NCBI GenBank assembly: GCA_937890135.1
Contig: CALBYC010000146.1
Span: 1 to 34,506, forward strand
Source of the DNA: an uncultured Parabacteroides sp.
Lineage (GTDB): Bacteria > Bacteroidota > Bacteroidia > Bacteroidales > Tannerellaceae
DNA length: 34,506 nt
Direction of reading: 5' to 3'
Below the pieces are notes generated by a model that ran no database searches, had not been told where the DNA came from, and worked only from the letters and a program-made list of their open reading frames with translations. Made by a program: the position numbers and the translations under genes. Positions 15,144 through 23,990 of the stretch are shown piece after piece (position 1 is the stretch's first letter; the number at the start of each line of letters is the position of its first letter).

Positions 15144-16652
15144 ATGAAACAATTTCTCTTTTTAGCGTTCTCGCTTAGTATTAGTATATGTCTGGCCCTG
15201 CCGCTAAAGGCGCAAAACAACCTACGGGTGGACAATGACTCCATCAAAAAGGAAATTATCGGACTAATTCCCGAAAGTCTCGATTCCGATATTGACAGTT
15301 TGCTTCGTTCCTGGCATGTGCAATATTTCACCAAAAAGGAAGATTTCTGCCATGACGACACGGAGAACGTATTCTTCCCGGATTCTGTCTACGCAGACAG
15401 ACTGGCAAGACTGCCGCGTGTTATTCCGATGCCATATAACAACGTGGTGAGAGATTGCATCGACTTGTATACGGAACGAAGGAGGGGTTTGGTCCGTTAC
15501 ATGCTCGGCATGGCGGATTTTTATTTCCCCATCATTGAAAAGGTTTTGGACAAATATCAGCTGCCTTTGGAATTAAAGTATTTGGCCGTGGTCGAAAGCG
15601 CCCTTAATCCGGTAGCGATATCCAAAGTGGGGGCTTGCGGATTATGGCAATTCATGCTTCCTACTGGGAAAATGTACGACATGACGATAAACAGCTTGGT
15701 TGACGACCGCCTTGACCCTGTAAAAGCCACGGACGCAGCCTGCCGGTATTTTATCGACATGTACGCCATCTATAAAGATTGGAATTTGGTCATGGCTTCT
15801 TACAACTGTGGCCCGGGCAATGTCAATAAGGCAATAAAACGCTCTGGAGGCAAAACCAACTTTTGGGAGATATTCCCTTATTTGCCGAAAGAGACCCGTT
15901 CGTATGTCCCCCTCTTCATTGCCGCCAATTATGTCATGAATTACTATTGTGACCATAATCTATGTCCCGTGTCGACAAATCTTCCCATGGCTACCGATAC
16001 TTTGCATATCCACAAAATGCTCCATTTGCGACAAGTCGCGGATGTCTTGAATGTCGACATCGCACAGCTGAGAGCCTTGAACCCGCAATACAGGCGCGAC
16101 ATAGTTCCGGGGAACAGCACGGAAGCTTCTGTCTTAAAACTGCCAGCAGCGGAAACATTCTCGTTTGTAGACAAAGAAAAAGAAATTTATGCCTATAAAA
16201 CGCAAGAACTCCTTCCGGAATACATGATGACACTTAGCGGGGGCGCGTCATTGTCTGCCGCTACCCGGGAGACAATAACCCATGTGGTTCTGAGGAATGA
16301 AAATATTTATACCATCGCAAACCGATACGGAGTGACTCCAAGCGATATTAAGAAATGGAACAAACTGCCATCCTACCGTTTGCAGCGAGGGAAAAGATTG
16401 AAGCTGTTCGTTGATAACGGGGGAGTCATGCATGCTGCAAATAAAAGCAAAAGTGGCCAGGCATCCACGTCATCCTCTGCAAAAGGAAAGCAAGCCAATG
16501 GTTTCATCTCACATAAAGTCCGTCATGGAGAATCCCTTTACTCCATAGCATCAAAATATCCCGGGGTAACTGCGCAAGACATCAAAAAAGCCAACAAATT
16601 ATCTGATACTAAAATCATGCCGGGACAAGTTATAAGGATTCCTGTAGGATAA
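15144..16652 (+). CDS. MltD-like lytic murein transglycosylase with LysM repeats
   Basis: This 502-residue exported enzyme should cleave the MurNAc-GlcNAc bond of peptidoglycan to form 1,6-anhydro ends. It has a signal peptide (about 1-23), an SLT domain with catalytic Glu E151 in AVVESALNP, then GACGLWQFM, MASYNCGPGNVNKA and ETRSYVPLFIAANYV. Two clear LysM domains follow (THVVLRNENIYTIANRYGV... and SHKVRHGESLYSIASKYPG...), with a possible degenerate one between (LRQVADVLNVDIAQLRALNP). The order matches MltD. It is the last gene of the parA operon; the next gene has its own promoter. Confidence 0.94.
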   Translation: MKQFLFLAFSLSISICLALPLKAQNNLRVDNDSIKKEIIGLIPESLDSDIDSLLRSWHVQYFTKKEDFCHDDTENVFFPDSVYADRLARLPRVIPMPYNNVVRDCIDLYTERRRGLVRYMLGMADFYFPIIEKVLDKYQLPLELKYLAVVESALNPVAISKVGACGLWQFMLPTGKMYDMTINSLVDDRLDPVKATDAACRYFIDMYAIYKDWNLVMASYNCGPGNVNKAIKRSGGKTNFWEIFPYLPKETRSYVPLFIAANYVMNYYCDHNLCPVSTNLPMATDTLHIHKMLHLRQVADVLNVDIAQLRALNPQYRRDIVPGNSTEASVLKLPAAETFSFVDKEKEIYAYKTQELLPEYMMTLSGGASLSAATRETITHVVLRNENIYTIANRYGVTPSDIKKWNKLPSYRLQRGKRLKLFVDNGGVMHAANKSKSGQASTSSSAKGKQANGFISHKVRHGESLYSIASKYPGVTAQDIKKANKLSDTKIMPGQVIRIPVG

Positions 16653-16676
16653 CCGATAAATTTCTGTCGAAAAACG

Positions 16677-16705
16677 TTTCCATTAACAAAAATTTCCTAC
16701 ATTTG
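16677..16705 (+). promoter_or_regulatory. Promoter of the rel/spoT gene
   Basis: TTTC (16677-16680), 17 bases, then TACATTTG (16698-16705), a good TAnnTTTG match. The box overlaps an upstream in-frame TTG, which argues against that TTG as a start codon. Confidence 0.55.
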
Positions 16706-16735
16706 TGCGTAGACAATAAAGCAGGAGATAATGCA

Positions 16736-19027
16736 ATGGACGACACGAAAGATAAACTAAATTCTACGGAACAACTTCCGACAGTAGATTTATCTACTTT
16801 GTCACCGGATGAGCGTATGATTCAGGAAGGATTCAATGACTTGCTAAATGATTATTTGAATTCAAATCACCGCCGCAAGGTAGAGCTTATTACGAAAGCA
16901 TTCAATTTTGCAAAGCAAGCTCATAGCGGTGTGAAAAGACGTTCAGGCGAACCCTACATCATGCATCCGATTGCCGTTGCCAAAATCGTTTGTAGCGAAA
17001 TGGGCCTTGGCTCGACCTCTATTTGCTCTGCTTTGCTGCATGATGTCGTGGAAGACACTGAATATACTGTCGAAGATATCCAAAACATGTTTGGGGAGAA
17101 AATTGCTCAAATCGTTGATGGATTGACAAAGATATCCGGTGGCATATTCGGCGAACAGGCGTCTGCCCAGGCCGAGAATTTCCGAAAGCTGCTGCTGACT
17201 ATGAGCGATGATATTCGTGTCATTTTAATCAAAATCGCTGACAGGCTTCATAATATGCGGACTTTGGGTTCCATGCTTCCTGCGAAACAGTTCAAAATCG
17301 CAGGCGAAACCCTTTATCTGTATGCCCCCTTGGCTCATCGTTTAGGCTTATTCTCCATCAAAACGGAGCTGGAAGATTTGAGTTTCAAGTATGAGCACCC
17401 GCATGAATTTGAAATGATTTCAAGGAAACTGGAAGAGACCGCCCCTATGCGGGAGCGACTTTTCCAACATTTTGCTGTTCCTGTTGATGCCAAATTAAAA
17501 AGCATGGGGCTTAACTATGAAATGAAAGCAAGGGTCAAGTCCATTTATTCAATCTGGAACAAGATGGAGGCGAAGAAAGTTCCTTTTGAAGACATCTATG
17601 ACATCTACGCCGTACGCATTATTTTTGACCCGCTGCCTGGCGTTGACGAAAAAAACCAATGCTGGGATATTTATTCGGCTATCACGGACATTTACAGGAT
17701 TCGTCCCGACCGAATCCGGGATTGGGTCAGCCGTCCCAAAGCAAATGGTTACCAAGCCCTGCACATGACCGTGATGGGACCGGACGGGCAATGGGTAGAG
17801 ATACAAATACGCAGCCGCCGCATGGATGAAATTGCGGAAAAAGGATTTGCCGCACATTGGAAATATAAGGAGAATCATGTGGATGAAGATACGGAATTAG
17901 ACAAATGGCTGCAGACAATCACGGAAATCTTGGAGAATCCAGATCCTAACGCTTTGGACTTCTTGGATACCATAAAGCTGAACCTTTTTTCTTCCGAGAT
18001 TTTTGTATTCACGCCGAAAGGGGATATAAAGACTTTGCCACAAGGAGCCACGGCCCTTGATTTTGCCTATGCCCTTCACTCGGATGTCGGCAACAAGTGC
18101 ATAGGTGCAAAAGTCAATCACAAGCTGGTACCGTTGAGCCACAAATTATCGAGCGGTGATCAGGTGGAGGTTTTGACTTCGCGTTCACAAAACCCACAAC
18201 CCGAATGGCTGAACTTTGTCACCACGGCTCGAGCGCGCACAAAAATCACGGCTGTCATCAAAAAAGCGAGGAAAGAGGCTGTCAAAAACGGTGAAGCCTT
18301 GGTTTTAGATGCTTTCCAGCGTGCCAAAGAAGAACCTTCCACGCAAAACCAGGACAAACTCGCCATGTACTTTGGATTCAATAAACGAGATGATTTATAC
18401 TATTCTGTGGAAAAAGGGGAAGTGGTTTTACCGGACAACATCCATAAGGTCATTAAAGAGAAAAATGACAATCCGCTTTTCAAGTATGTAAAGCAAGCTC
18501 TGCGGATGGCTACCAAATCTTCAGATGAAAAGATGGAAGAGGAAGCAAATGAAAAGAAACCGGTATTTGACAAGAAAAAGCCTTATTTGCTTCGTGAGGA
18601 TGAGCTGAATAAAAGTTATATACTTGCAGATTGTTGCAAGCCTATCCCCGGGGATGAGTCATTGGGCTTCATCAATGATGATGGCAAAGTAGTTGTGCAT
18701 AAACGTTCATGTTCCATTGCTATGCGTTTGAAGAGCAGCTTTGGGGAGAGAATATTGAACACAGTTTGGAGCAGCCATCAAAATGTTTCATTCGAAGCAA
18801 TGTTGGAAGTAAAAGGAATAGATGCGGTAGGGGTATTGAATGATATAACGAGGATTATATCCAATGAGTTCAATGTAGACATAACCAGACTGTTAATCGA
18901 AGCGAAAGACGGGGTATTTGCAGGACGTATCAAGTTGAAAGTCCATGACGTGGAGGATATCCAGAAGTTATGTGTGCGTCTTTCCAAAATTGAAAGCATA
19001 AAGTCGGTCGCACGAGTCGCCGATTAA
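16736..19027 (+). CDS. Bifunctional (p)ppGpp synthetase/hydrolase (RelA/SpoT family)
   Basis: The 763-residue protein makes and degrades the alarmone (p)ppGpp in the stringent response. It has an HD hydrolase domain with the ALLHDVVEDT motif (H102-D103 intact), so hydrolysis should be active; a synthetase domain with RVKSIYSIWNKM, DIYAVRIIFD, GYQALHM and EIQIRSRRMDEIAEKG; a TGS domain (FVFTPKGDIKTLPQGATALDFA); a Cys-containing DCCKPIPGDE region; and a C-terminal ACT domain. I chose the ATG at 16736: it follows an AGGAG (16723-16727) by eight bases, unusual in this phylum, and the in-frame TTG at 16703 overlaps the promoter box. It ends at a bidirectional terminator shared with the DUF3127 gene. 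Confidence 0.95.
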   Translation: MDDTKDKLNSTEQLPTVDLSTLSPDERMIQEGFNDLLNDYLNSNHRRKVELITKAFNFAKQAHSGVKRRSGEPYIMHPIAVAKIVCSEMGLGSTSICSALLHDVVEDTEYTVEDIQNMFGEKIAQIVDGLTKISGGIFGEQASAQAENFRKLLLTMSDDIRVILIKIADRLHNMRTLGSMLPAKQFKIAGETLYLYAPLAHRLGLFSIKTELEDLSFKYEHPHEFEMISRKLEETAPMRERLFQHFAVPVDAKLKSMGLNYEMKARVKSIYSIWNKMEAKKVPFEDIYDIYAVRIIFDPLPGVDEKNQCWDIYSAITDIYRIRPDRIRDWVSRPKANGYQALHMTVMGPDGQWVEIQIRSRRMDEIAEKGFAAHWKYKENHVDEDTELDKWLQTITEILENPDPNALDFLDTIKLNLFSSEIFVFTPKGDIKTLPQGATALDFAYALHSDVGNKCIGAKVNHKLVPLSHKLSSGDQVEVLTSRSQNPQPEWLNFVTTARARTKITAVIKKARKEAVKNGEALVLDAFQRAKEEPSTQNQDKLAMYFGFNKRDDLYYSVEKGEVVLPDNIHKVIKEKNDNPLFKYVKQALRMATKSSDEKMEEEANEKKPVFDKKKPYLLREDELNKSYILADCCKPIPGDESLGFINDDGKVVVHKRSCSIAMRLKSSFGERILNTVWSSHQNVSFEAMLEVKGIDAVGVLNDITRIISNEFNVDITRLLIEAKDGVFAGRIKLKVHDVEDIQKLCVRLSKIESIKSVARVAD

Positions 19028-19047
19028 TGCAAGGCATCGTTGAATAT

Positions 19048-19095
19048 AAAAAACGGCCGCTTGCAAAATGAAACAATGCAATTGGCCGTTTTTTT
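19048..19095. terminator. Bidirectional terminator between rel/spoT and the DUF3127 gene
   Basis: An 11-bp perfect stem (AAAAAACGGCC 19048-19058 with GGCCGTTTTTT 19084-19094) encloses an inner TTGCA/TGCAA stem (19061-19065 with 19077-19081). A and T runs at either side allow termination of both convergent genes. Confidence 0.88.
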
Positions 19096-19104
19096 ATTTC
19101 ACGT

Positions 19105-19485
19105 TTAAAAAGGCAAGTCGTCGGTGGGAACTGATGATGCCGAGTCTGGGGCTATGGTAGGCATTCCCGATGGAACGGCATCTGCAGGAGTGACGGAAGA
19201 AGGATTAGCTGCTGCAGCAGGACGCTCTACTTTCCACGCATTGATAGAAGTGTACCAACGGCCTTGGTATTCGCGGCTATCAATATCAAACGATACTGTC
19301 AACTCTTCTCCTGGTTGAATTGCTGCTTGAGCAATTCTATCCGCACCGAACAACTGAAAACATACTTTTTTAGGATATTGATCATGAGTTTCTAAAACGT
19401 ATTCTTGCTTCTTCCATTCGTTGCCGGCTTTGCTTACACCTCCTTGAAGAGGCAGGACAGCGATTATTTTTCCTGTTACTTCCAT
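19105..19485 (-). CDS. DUF3127 family OB-fold-like protein with SSB-like C-terminal tail
   Basis: The 126-residue protein starts MEVTGKIIAVLPLQGG and continues WKKQEYVLETHDQYPKKVCF, the DUF3127 signature, a Bacteroidota family thought to adopt a single-strand-DNA-binding-like OB fold. After the core (about 1-85) comes a low-complexity Ala/Pro/Ser linker and an end PTDDLPF, closely resembling the acidic tip (DDDIPF) with which SSB proteins recruit repair and replication enzymes. The ATG at 19485 is preferred: the frame extends upstream to the end of the MerR gene, but the extra 36 residues are not family-like. I infer a role with nucleic acids; true SSB is normally encoded elsewhere. The 104-base gap from the merR-like gene contains no clear promoter box. 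Confidence 0.85.
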   Translation of the reverse strand: MEVTGKIIAVLPLQGGVSKAGNEWKKQEYVLETHDQYPKKVCFQLFGADRIAQAAIQPGEELTVSFDIDSREYQGRWYTSINAWKVERPAAAANPSSVTPADAVPSGMPTIAPDSASSVPTDDLPF

Positions 19486-19589
19486 ATAGATTATTCTTAA
19501 TGTTTGATATACTAAATTAATGGACGAAATTACTGTTTTTTTATTGGTAAACTTCTGTTTTTGTCTTTCTTTTTGTGAAATATTTTCCA

Positions 19590-19943
19590 TCAATGCGACT
19601 CCAACTGGTCAAAAGCCTGTCTTAAGTCAAGAAGTTCTTTCTTTATTTGCTGCAAGCGATTCATCAATTCTGCCTGTTTGACTACCCCCTCCCTGTTCTC
19701 CTTCAGTTTTTTCTTGGCACCCGCCAATGTCAATTTCTGTTCTTTAAGCAAATAATAGACGACACGAACCGCATTAATATCTTCTTCCTTATAAAAACGG
19801 GTGCCTTTTTCGTTCTTGCGAGGATTGATGATGTTAAATTCTTTCTCCCAAAAGCGAAGCGTTGAATCTTTCAAGTCGAACATTTCTGCCACTTCACCGA
19901 TTGAATAGTATAACTTCTGCGCTATTTCACTTTTCTCTTCCAT
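19590..19943 (-). CDS. MerR family transcriptional regulator
   Basis: The 117-residue protein has the MerR winged helix-turn-helix: YYSIGEVAEMFDLKDSTLRFWEKEF (12-36), the wing with RKNEKGTRFYKEEDI, then a predicted coiled coil (EQKLTLAGAKKKLKENREG... to the end) for dimerisation. The C-terminal effector domain is minimal and has no Cys-rich metal site, so its signal is unknown. It lies 15 bases after the M23 peptidase gene, a pairing common in Bacteroidota, and may be co-transcribed with it. Targets cannot be named from sequence. Confidence 0.92.
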   Translation of the reverse strand: MEEKSEIAQKLYYSIGEVAEMFDLKDSTLRFWEKEFNIINPRKNEKGTRFYKEEDINAVRVVYYLLKEQKLTLAGAKKKLKENREGVVKQAELMNRLQQIKKELLDLRQAFDQLESH

Positions 19944-19958
19944 CCCAACACATATTAA

Positions 19959-20942
19959 TTAGTCCATGACCTGCCCATGATTCTCGGCAATCTGTATCAT
20001 CCGGTCATACTCCTCTGGTGTCAAATCCATATAATAATATTTTGATGGGTTGTCATGTTTCCCTCTCACCAGCACCTCATAATGCAAATGCGATCCCGTC
20101 GATTTGCCCGTGTTGCCCACTTCGCCAATCACTTCGCCGCGTTTCACTTTTTGCCCTACCCGTACTTTGTATTTGCTGAGATGCCCGTATAAAGTCTGAA
20201 AGCCATAACCATGGTTGATGACGATGCAATTGCCATAGCCTTGCTTCCATCCTGCCATCGTGACCTTTCCATTTCCGGTCGCATAGACATCAGTTCCTGT
20301 TTTTGCGGAAAAATCCATGCCGGAATGGAAACGAGGTGTCCTGTAGATCGGGTCTATGCGCATGCCATAGCCTGAGGCCGTCTGTTTCAAATCTTTATTG
20401 GATATTGGTTGAATGGCTGGAATGCATTGGTTGCGTTCTTTCTGGTTCTGCCCCATTTTTATCAATTCCTCAAACGAATTGGACTGGATATACAACTGCT
20501 TCCGGAGCATGTCCATTTTCCGGGTAGTGGAAACCACTAATTCAGAGTTAGAAGCCTCCAGCAAATGCTTATAACGATTCGTGCCCCCATAACCGGATTT
20601 CCGGACAGATTCAGGAATAGATTCAGCTTGGAAAATAGCCCTGTACAAATTTTCATCACGTTGTTGTATATCATCCAGTATTTCCAAGGCATTGTTCAAA
20701 CGCAAGTCAAGTACTTCATATTGCGTTTGCAACAGCCTGTTCTTTTTCCTGAGCTGCGATTCTGTTGGAGAATCTACAACATATATCATGACAAAAAAAG
20801 TAGCTATTCCGAATGCGACTCCCGTACTTAAATGGCGCAAAACGGAAAATATCCGGTCTTTAATGGAAGGATAAACTCGTTCATAATCGAGCGTTTTAGG
20901 ATTATATCTATAATATGTATTGCGACTTTTAAAAAGTTTCAT
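19959..20942 (-). CDS. M23 family metallopeptidase, membrane-anchored
   Basis: This 327-residue protein is likely a cell-wall endopeptidase or an activator of one. It has a short cytoplasmic N-terminus (FKSRNTYYRYNPKTLDYERV), one transmembrane segment (about 38-56), a periplasmic coiled-coil region (about 60-170) and a C-terminal LytM/M23 domain. The zinc motifs are present: H206xxxD210 (HSGMDF) and H285xH287 (GSHLHYE), with a further H254 in YGHLSKY, so catalysis looks possible. The architecture resembles envelope-remodelling peptidases rather than secreted bacteriolysins. It is transcribed divergently from alaS, with a candidate promoter box 27 bases before its start. Confidence 0.93.
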   Translation of the reverse strand: MKLFKSRNTYYRYNPKTLDYERVYPSIKDRIFSVLRHLSTGVAFGIATFFVMIYVVDSPTESQLRKKNRLLQTQYEVLDLRLNNALEILDDIQQRDENLYRAIFQAESIPESVRKSGYGGTNRYKHLLEASNSELVVSTTRKMDMLRKQLYIQSNSFEELIKMGQNQKERNQCIPAIQPISNKDLKQTASGYGMRIDPIYRTPRFHSGMDFSAKTGTDVYATGNGKVTMAGWKQGYGNCIVINHGYGFQTLYGHLSKYKVRVGQKVKRGEVIGEVGNTGKSTGSHLHYEVLVRGKHDNPSKYYYMDLTPEEYDRMIQIAENHGQVMD

Positions 20943-20968
20943 TGAATATTTTGATGTTTGGATAGCTG

Positions 20969-20976
20969 CAAAAATA
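20969..20976 (-). promoter_or_regulatory. Candidate -7 promoter box for the M23 peptidase/MerR unit
   Basis: TATTTTTG on the minus strand matches TAnnTTTG, 26 bases upstream of the start codon. It lies back to back with the alaS box. Confidence 0.45.
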
Positions 20977-20987
20977 ATAATTTACTA

Positions 20988-20995
20988 TACTTTTG
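20988..20995 (+). promoter_or_regulatory. Candidate -7 promoter box for alaS
   Basis: TACTTTTG matches TAnnTTTG, 44 bases before the alaS start. No -33 match at a usual distance. Confidence 0.5.
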
Positions 20996-21039
20996 CAAAT
21001 TGTTTTTCAGAATATTAACGAGAACGATACAATTATATT

Positions 21040-23667
21040 ATGTTGACAGCAAAAGAAATCCGAGAATCATTTAAAGCGTATTTCGCTTCTAAGGGGCACA
21101 CGATTGTTCCATCTGCCCCTATGGTGTTGAAAGATGATCCTACATTGATGTTCACAAATGCAGGGATGAATCAATGGAAAGATATTATCCTTGGCACATG
21201 TGAACCGGAGCCCCGCAGACGTGCCGACTCTCAGAAATGCCTTCGTGTCAGTGGAAAGCATAACGATTTGGAAGAGGTTGGCCATGACACATATCACCAT
21301 ACCATGTTCGAGATGTTAGGCAACTGGAGCTTTGGTGATTATTTCAAAGAAGGTGCCATCGATATGGCATGGGAATATTTAGTAAATGTTTTGCATTTGG
21401 ATCCGGCAGACCTTTACGTCACTGTATTTGAAGGTTCACCCGAAGAGAATCTGGAGCGAGACGATGAAGCGGAGAAATATTGGCTTAAGCATGTCCCCGC
21501 AGACCATATAATCAATGGGAACAAACATGATAATTTTTGGGAAATGGGCGATACGGGACCTTGCGGTCCTTGTTCTGAAATCCATCTGGACTCCCGCACT
21601 CCCGAAGAAAAAGAAAGAATTCCAGGACGTGAATTGGTGAACAAAGACAACCCGCAAGTCATAGAAATATGGAACTTGGTGTTCATGCAATACAACCGTA
21701 AAGCTGATGGCTCTTTGGAAAAACTGTCCATGAATGTAATCGACACGGGCATGGGATTTGAACGTTTGGTTCGCGCTTTGCAAGGCAAGCACTCAAACTA
21801 CGATACTGACATTTTCCAGCCAATCATCCAGGCTATTTCCAAAATGTGCGGCAAAGAATACGGGAAAGACGAAGATGTGGATGTTGCGATGCGTGTGGTT
21901 GCCGACCATCTGCGCGCAGTAGCATTCTCCATTGCCGATGGACAGCTGCCGTCAAACGCCAAAGCCGGATATGTGATTCGCCGGATTTTACGTCGCGCCG
22001 TCCGGTATGGCTATACCTTCTTGGGTTTCAAAGATGCCTTCATTTACAAGTTGCTTCCGGCATTGATCGAAACGATGGGGGATGCTTACCCTGAGTTGGA
22101 AGCTCAGAAGTCTTTAATCGAGCGCGTCATACATGAGGAGGAAAACTCTTTCTTGCGCACCTTGGAAACCGGCATCCGTTTGTTGGAGAAAAAAATGGAA
22201 GAGACAAAAAAGAGTGGCAGCAAGACATTAAGCGGCGTGGACGCTTTCGTCCTTTATGACACATACGGTTTCCCTTTGGACTTGACAGAATTGATTTTAC
22301 GGGAAAATGGCATGGATGCGAACATTGATGAGTTCAATGTTGAAATGCAAAAGCAGAAAGAACGTGCCCGTAACGCAGCCGCTGTCGAGACAGGCGACTG
22401 GATTACCATCAAGGAGGGAGAAACAGAGTTCGTCGGATATGATTTCTTCGAGTGCGATGCGGAAATCTTACGTTATCGTCAAATCAAACAGAAGAACAAG
22501 ACACAATATCAGGTCGTTTTGGACAAATCGCCTTTTTATGCGGAGATGGGTGGACAAGTAGGAGATACCGGATGGCTAATCAACGGCGATGAAAAGATTG
22601 CTGTTGTCGACACCAAGCGTGAAAACAACTTGCCTATCCATATCATTGAGAAATTGCCTCAAGACATAACAGCTGACTTTGTTGCCAAAATTGATGTAAA
22701 GAAGAGAATCCAATGCGAGTGCAACCACTCGGCGACCCATTTGTTACATGAAGCTTTACGCGAAGTGTTAGGGAAACACGTCGAGCAGAAAGGTTCGTAC
22801 GTATCGCCTGACGTGTTACGCTTTGACTTTTCTCATTTCCAAAAGGTGACGGATGAGGAAATCCGCAAAGTGGAACAAGCGGTTGGGGAAAAGATTCGGG
22901 CAGACTATAAGTTGGAAGAATATCGCAATATGCCTATCGATGAAGCCAAGAAATTAGGGGCTATGGCTCTCTTTGGTGAAAAATACGGCGACAAGGTGCG
23001 TGTCGTCAAATATGGTAACTCCATCGAGCTATGTGGTGGAACCCACATCCCTTCTACCGGCATGATAGGTTCGTTGCGGGTGGTCTCTGAAAGCTCTGTC
23101 GCTGCAGGCATCCGGCGTATCGAAGCTGTTACTGCGGAGAAAGCGGAGGACTATACCTTCATGTTGCAAGATACTTTGAAGGAGCTTCGTGCTTTATTCA
23201 ACAATGTCCCGAATCTGGCCCAGACAATCCGCAAGTCAATTGAAGAAAATGCGGAATTGAAGAAACAAGTAGGCGAATACATCAAAGAAAAAGTCCAAGC
23301 GCTGAAGAAAGAACTGATTGCAAAAGCAGTCGTTCGTAATGGTGTAAAACTTATCGTTTTCAAAGGCAAGGCGAGCGTGGATGCCATCAAAGACCTTGCT
23401 TTCCAAATTAAGGGAGAAGCTCCTTCCGATGAAAAGGTATTCTTCGTCGCTGGAATCAAAGACGGTGAAAAATGCGCTTTGATGGTTTCCATCTCCGACT
23501 CTTTGGTGAAGGAGGGCTTGAATGCCGGCAAATTGGTCAAGGATGCTTCCAAATTAATTCAAGGAGGCGGGGGAGGGCAACCTCATTTTGCAACTGCCGG
23601 AGGAAAAAATGCCGATGGTCTCGATGTAGCTGTGGACTCGATACTGAAGGCTGCCGAATTAATTTAA
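21040..23667 (+). CDS. alaS: Alanine-tRNA ligase
   Basis: The 875-residue protein charges tRNA-Ala and edits mischarged Ser and Gly. The class II catalytic core is at the N-terminus (MLTAKEIRESFKAYFASKGH, PTLMFTNAGMNQWK, FEMLGNWSFGDYF). The editing domain has the zinc-type motifs H563SATH567 and C665GGTH669. The C-terminal DHHA1-type C-Ala domain ends with the GGGGGQPHFATAGG glycine-rich motif. Length is normal and all expected motifs are intact. It has its own promoter and terminator, so it is monocistronic. Confidence 0.98.
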   Translation: MLTAKEIRESFKAYFASKGHTIVPSAPMVLKDDPTLMFTNAGMNQWKDIILGTCEPEPRRRADSQKCLRVSGKHNDLEEVGHDTYHHTMFEMLGNWSFGDYFKEGAIDMAWEYLVNVLHLDPADLYVTVFEGSPEENLERDDEAEKYWLKHVPADHIINGNKHDNFWEMGDTGPCGPCSEIHLDSRTPEEKERIPGRELVNKDNPQVIEIWNLVFMQYNRKADGSLEKLSMNVIDTGMGFERLVRALQGKHSNYDTDIFQPIIQAISKMCGKEYGKDEDVDVAMRVVADHLRAVAFSIADGQLPSNAKAGYVIRRILRRAVRYGYTFLGFKDAFIYKLLPALIETMGDAYPELEAQKSLIERVIHEEENSFLRTLETGIRLLEKKMEETKKSGSKTLSGVDAFVLYDTYGFPLDLTELILRENGMDANIDEFNVEMQKQKERARNAAAVETGDWITIKEGETEFVGYDFFECDAEILRYRQIKQKNKTQYQVVLDKSPFYAEMGGQVGDTGWLINGDEKIAVVDTKRENNLPIHIIEKLPQDITADFVAKIDVKKRIQCECNHSATHLLHEALREVLGKHVEQKGSYVSPDVLRFDFSHFQKVTDEEIRKVEQAVGEKIRADYKLEEYRNMPIDEAKKLGAMALFGEKYGDKVRVVKYGNSIELCGGTHIPSTGMIGSLRVVSESSVAAGIRRIEAVTAEKAEDYTFMLQDTLKELRALFNNVPNLAQTIRKSIEENAELKKQVGEYIKEKVQALKKELIAKAVVRNGVKLIVFKGKASVDAIKDLAFQIKGEAPSDEKVFFVAGIKDGEKCALMVSISDSLVKEGLNAGKLVKDASKLIQGGGGGQPHFATAGGKNADGLDVAVDSILKAAELI

Positions 23668-23710
23668 GCAGACGTAGCACGATGTAATTATAAAATCATC
23701 ACATAATCGG

Positions 23711-23753
23711 GGGCAAGAGAAACGATTTGTAATCTCTTGCCCTCTGTTTTTTT
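23711..23753 (+). terminator. Intrinsic terminator of alaS
   Basis: Perfect 10-bp stem GGGCAAGAGA (23711-23720) with TCTCTTGCCC (23733-23742), followed by T7 after a short CTCTG. It sits 44 bases past the alaS stop. Confidence 0.85.
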
Positions 23754-23790
23754 ATCGTAAAAACTTGTGAAATTTTTCTTTCCTAAACAG

Positions 23791-23841
23791 TTGCCCTTTC
23801 TTTTATAAAATAGTACTTTTGCGGAAAAAATAAAGGGGCAA
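23791..23841. repeat. Inverted repeat TTGCCCTTT / AAAGGGGCAA flanking a promoter box
   Basis: Arms 23791-23799 and 23832-23841 are complementary apart from one extra G in the right arm. The centre falls on the distal TAnnTTTG box at 23814-23821. Confidence 0.55.
23814..23821 (+). promoter_or_regulatory. Candidate distal promoter box upstream of the TonB-dependent receptor gene
   Basis: TACTTTTG matches TAnnTTTG; a TTG at 23791-23793, 20 bases upstream, could serve as the -33 element. It would give a leader of about 165 bases. Confidence 0.4.
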
Positions 23842-23902
23842 TTTTGCTATTGCTGAATATCTTAACGGATTGTTCTATGAGCACCCAAATTTTGTTAGCG
23901 CA

Positions 23903-23920
23903 TTGTAATATACTTGTAAT
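23903..23920. repeat. Direct repeat TTGTAAT with 11-bp phasing upstream of the receptor promoter
   Basis: TTGTAAT at 23903-23909 and 23914-23920, start to start 11 bases, i.e. about one helical turn; flanked by GCATT and AATGC as short inverted arms. Candidate regulator binding site. Confidence 0.45.
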
Positions 23921-23953
23921 GCAAAAGCGACATGCGGAGTGCCCTTTAATGAA

Positions 23954-23961
23954 TATCTTTG
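23954..23961 (+). promoter_or_regulatory. Proximal promoter box of the TonB-dependent receptor gene
   Basis: TATCTTTG within TATCTTTGCATACA, a strong TAnnTTTG match, 29 bases before the start codon. Confidence 0.6.
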
Positions 23962-23990
23962 CATACATTTTTAACTAAACATTTATCAAT

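Larger units (their letters stand above)
23668..23990. other. Regulatory intergenic region between alaS and the TonB-dependent receptor gene
   Basis: These 323 bases hold the alaS terminator (23711-23753), two promoter boxes about 140 bases apart, an inverted repeat around the distal one and a heptamer direct repeat upstream of the proximal one. I see no protein-coding gene. A short RNA starting from the distal promoter is possible but unproven. Confidence 0.55.

Noticed and set aside
16703..16735. Upstream TTG start for the rel/spoT gene
   Set aside because: It overlaps the promoter -7 box and lacks a ribosome-binding site, while ATG 16736 has AGGAG eight bases upstream.
19486..19593. N-terminal extension of the DUF3127 protein to 19593
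   Set aside because: The 36 extra residues are Lys/Gln-rich and not family-like, and the extension would overlap the end of the MerR gene.
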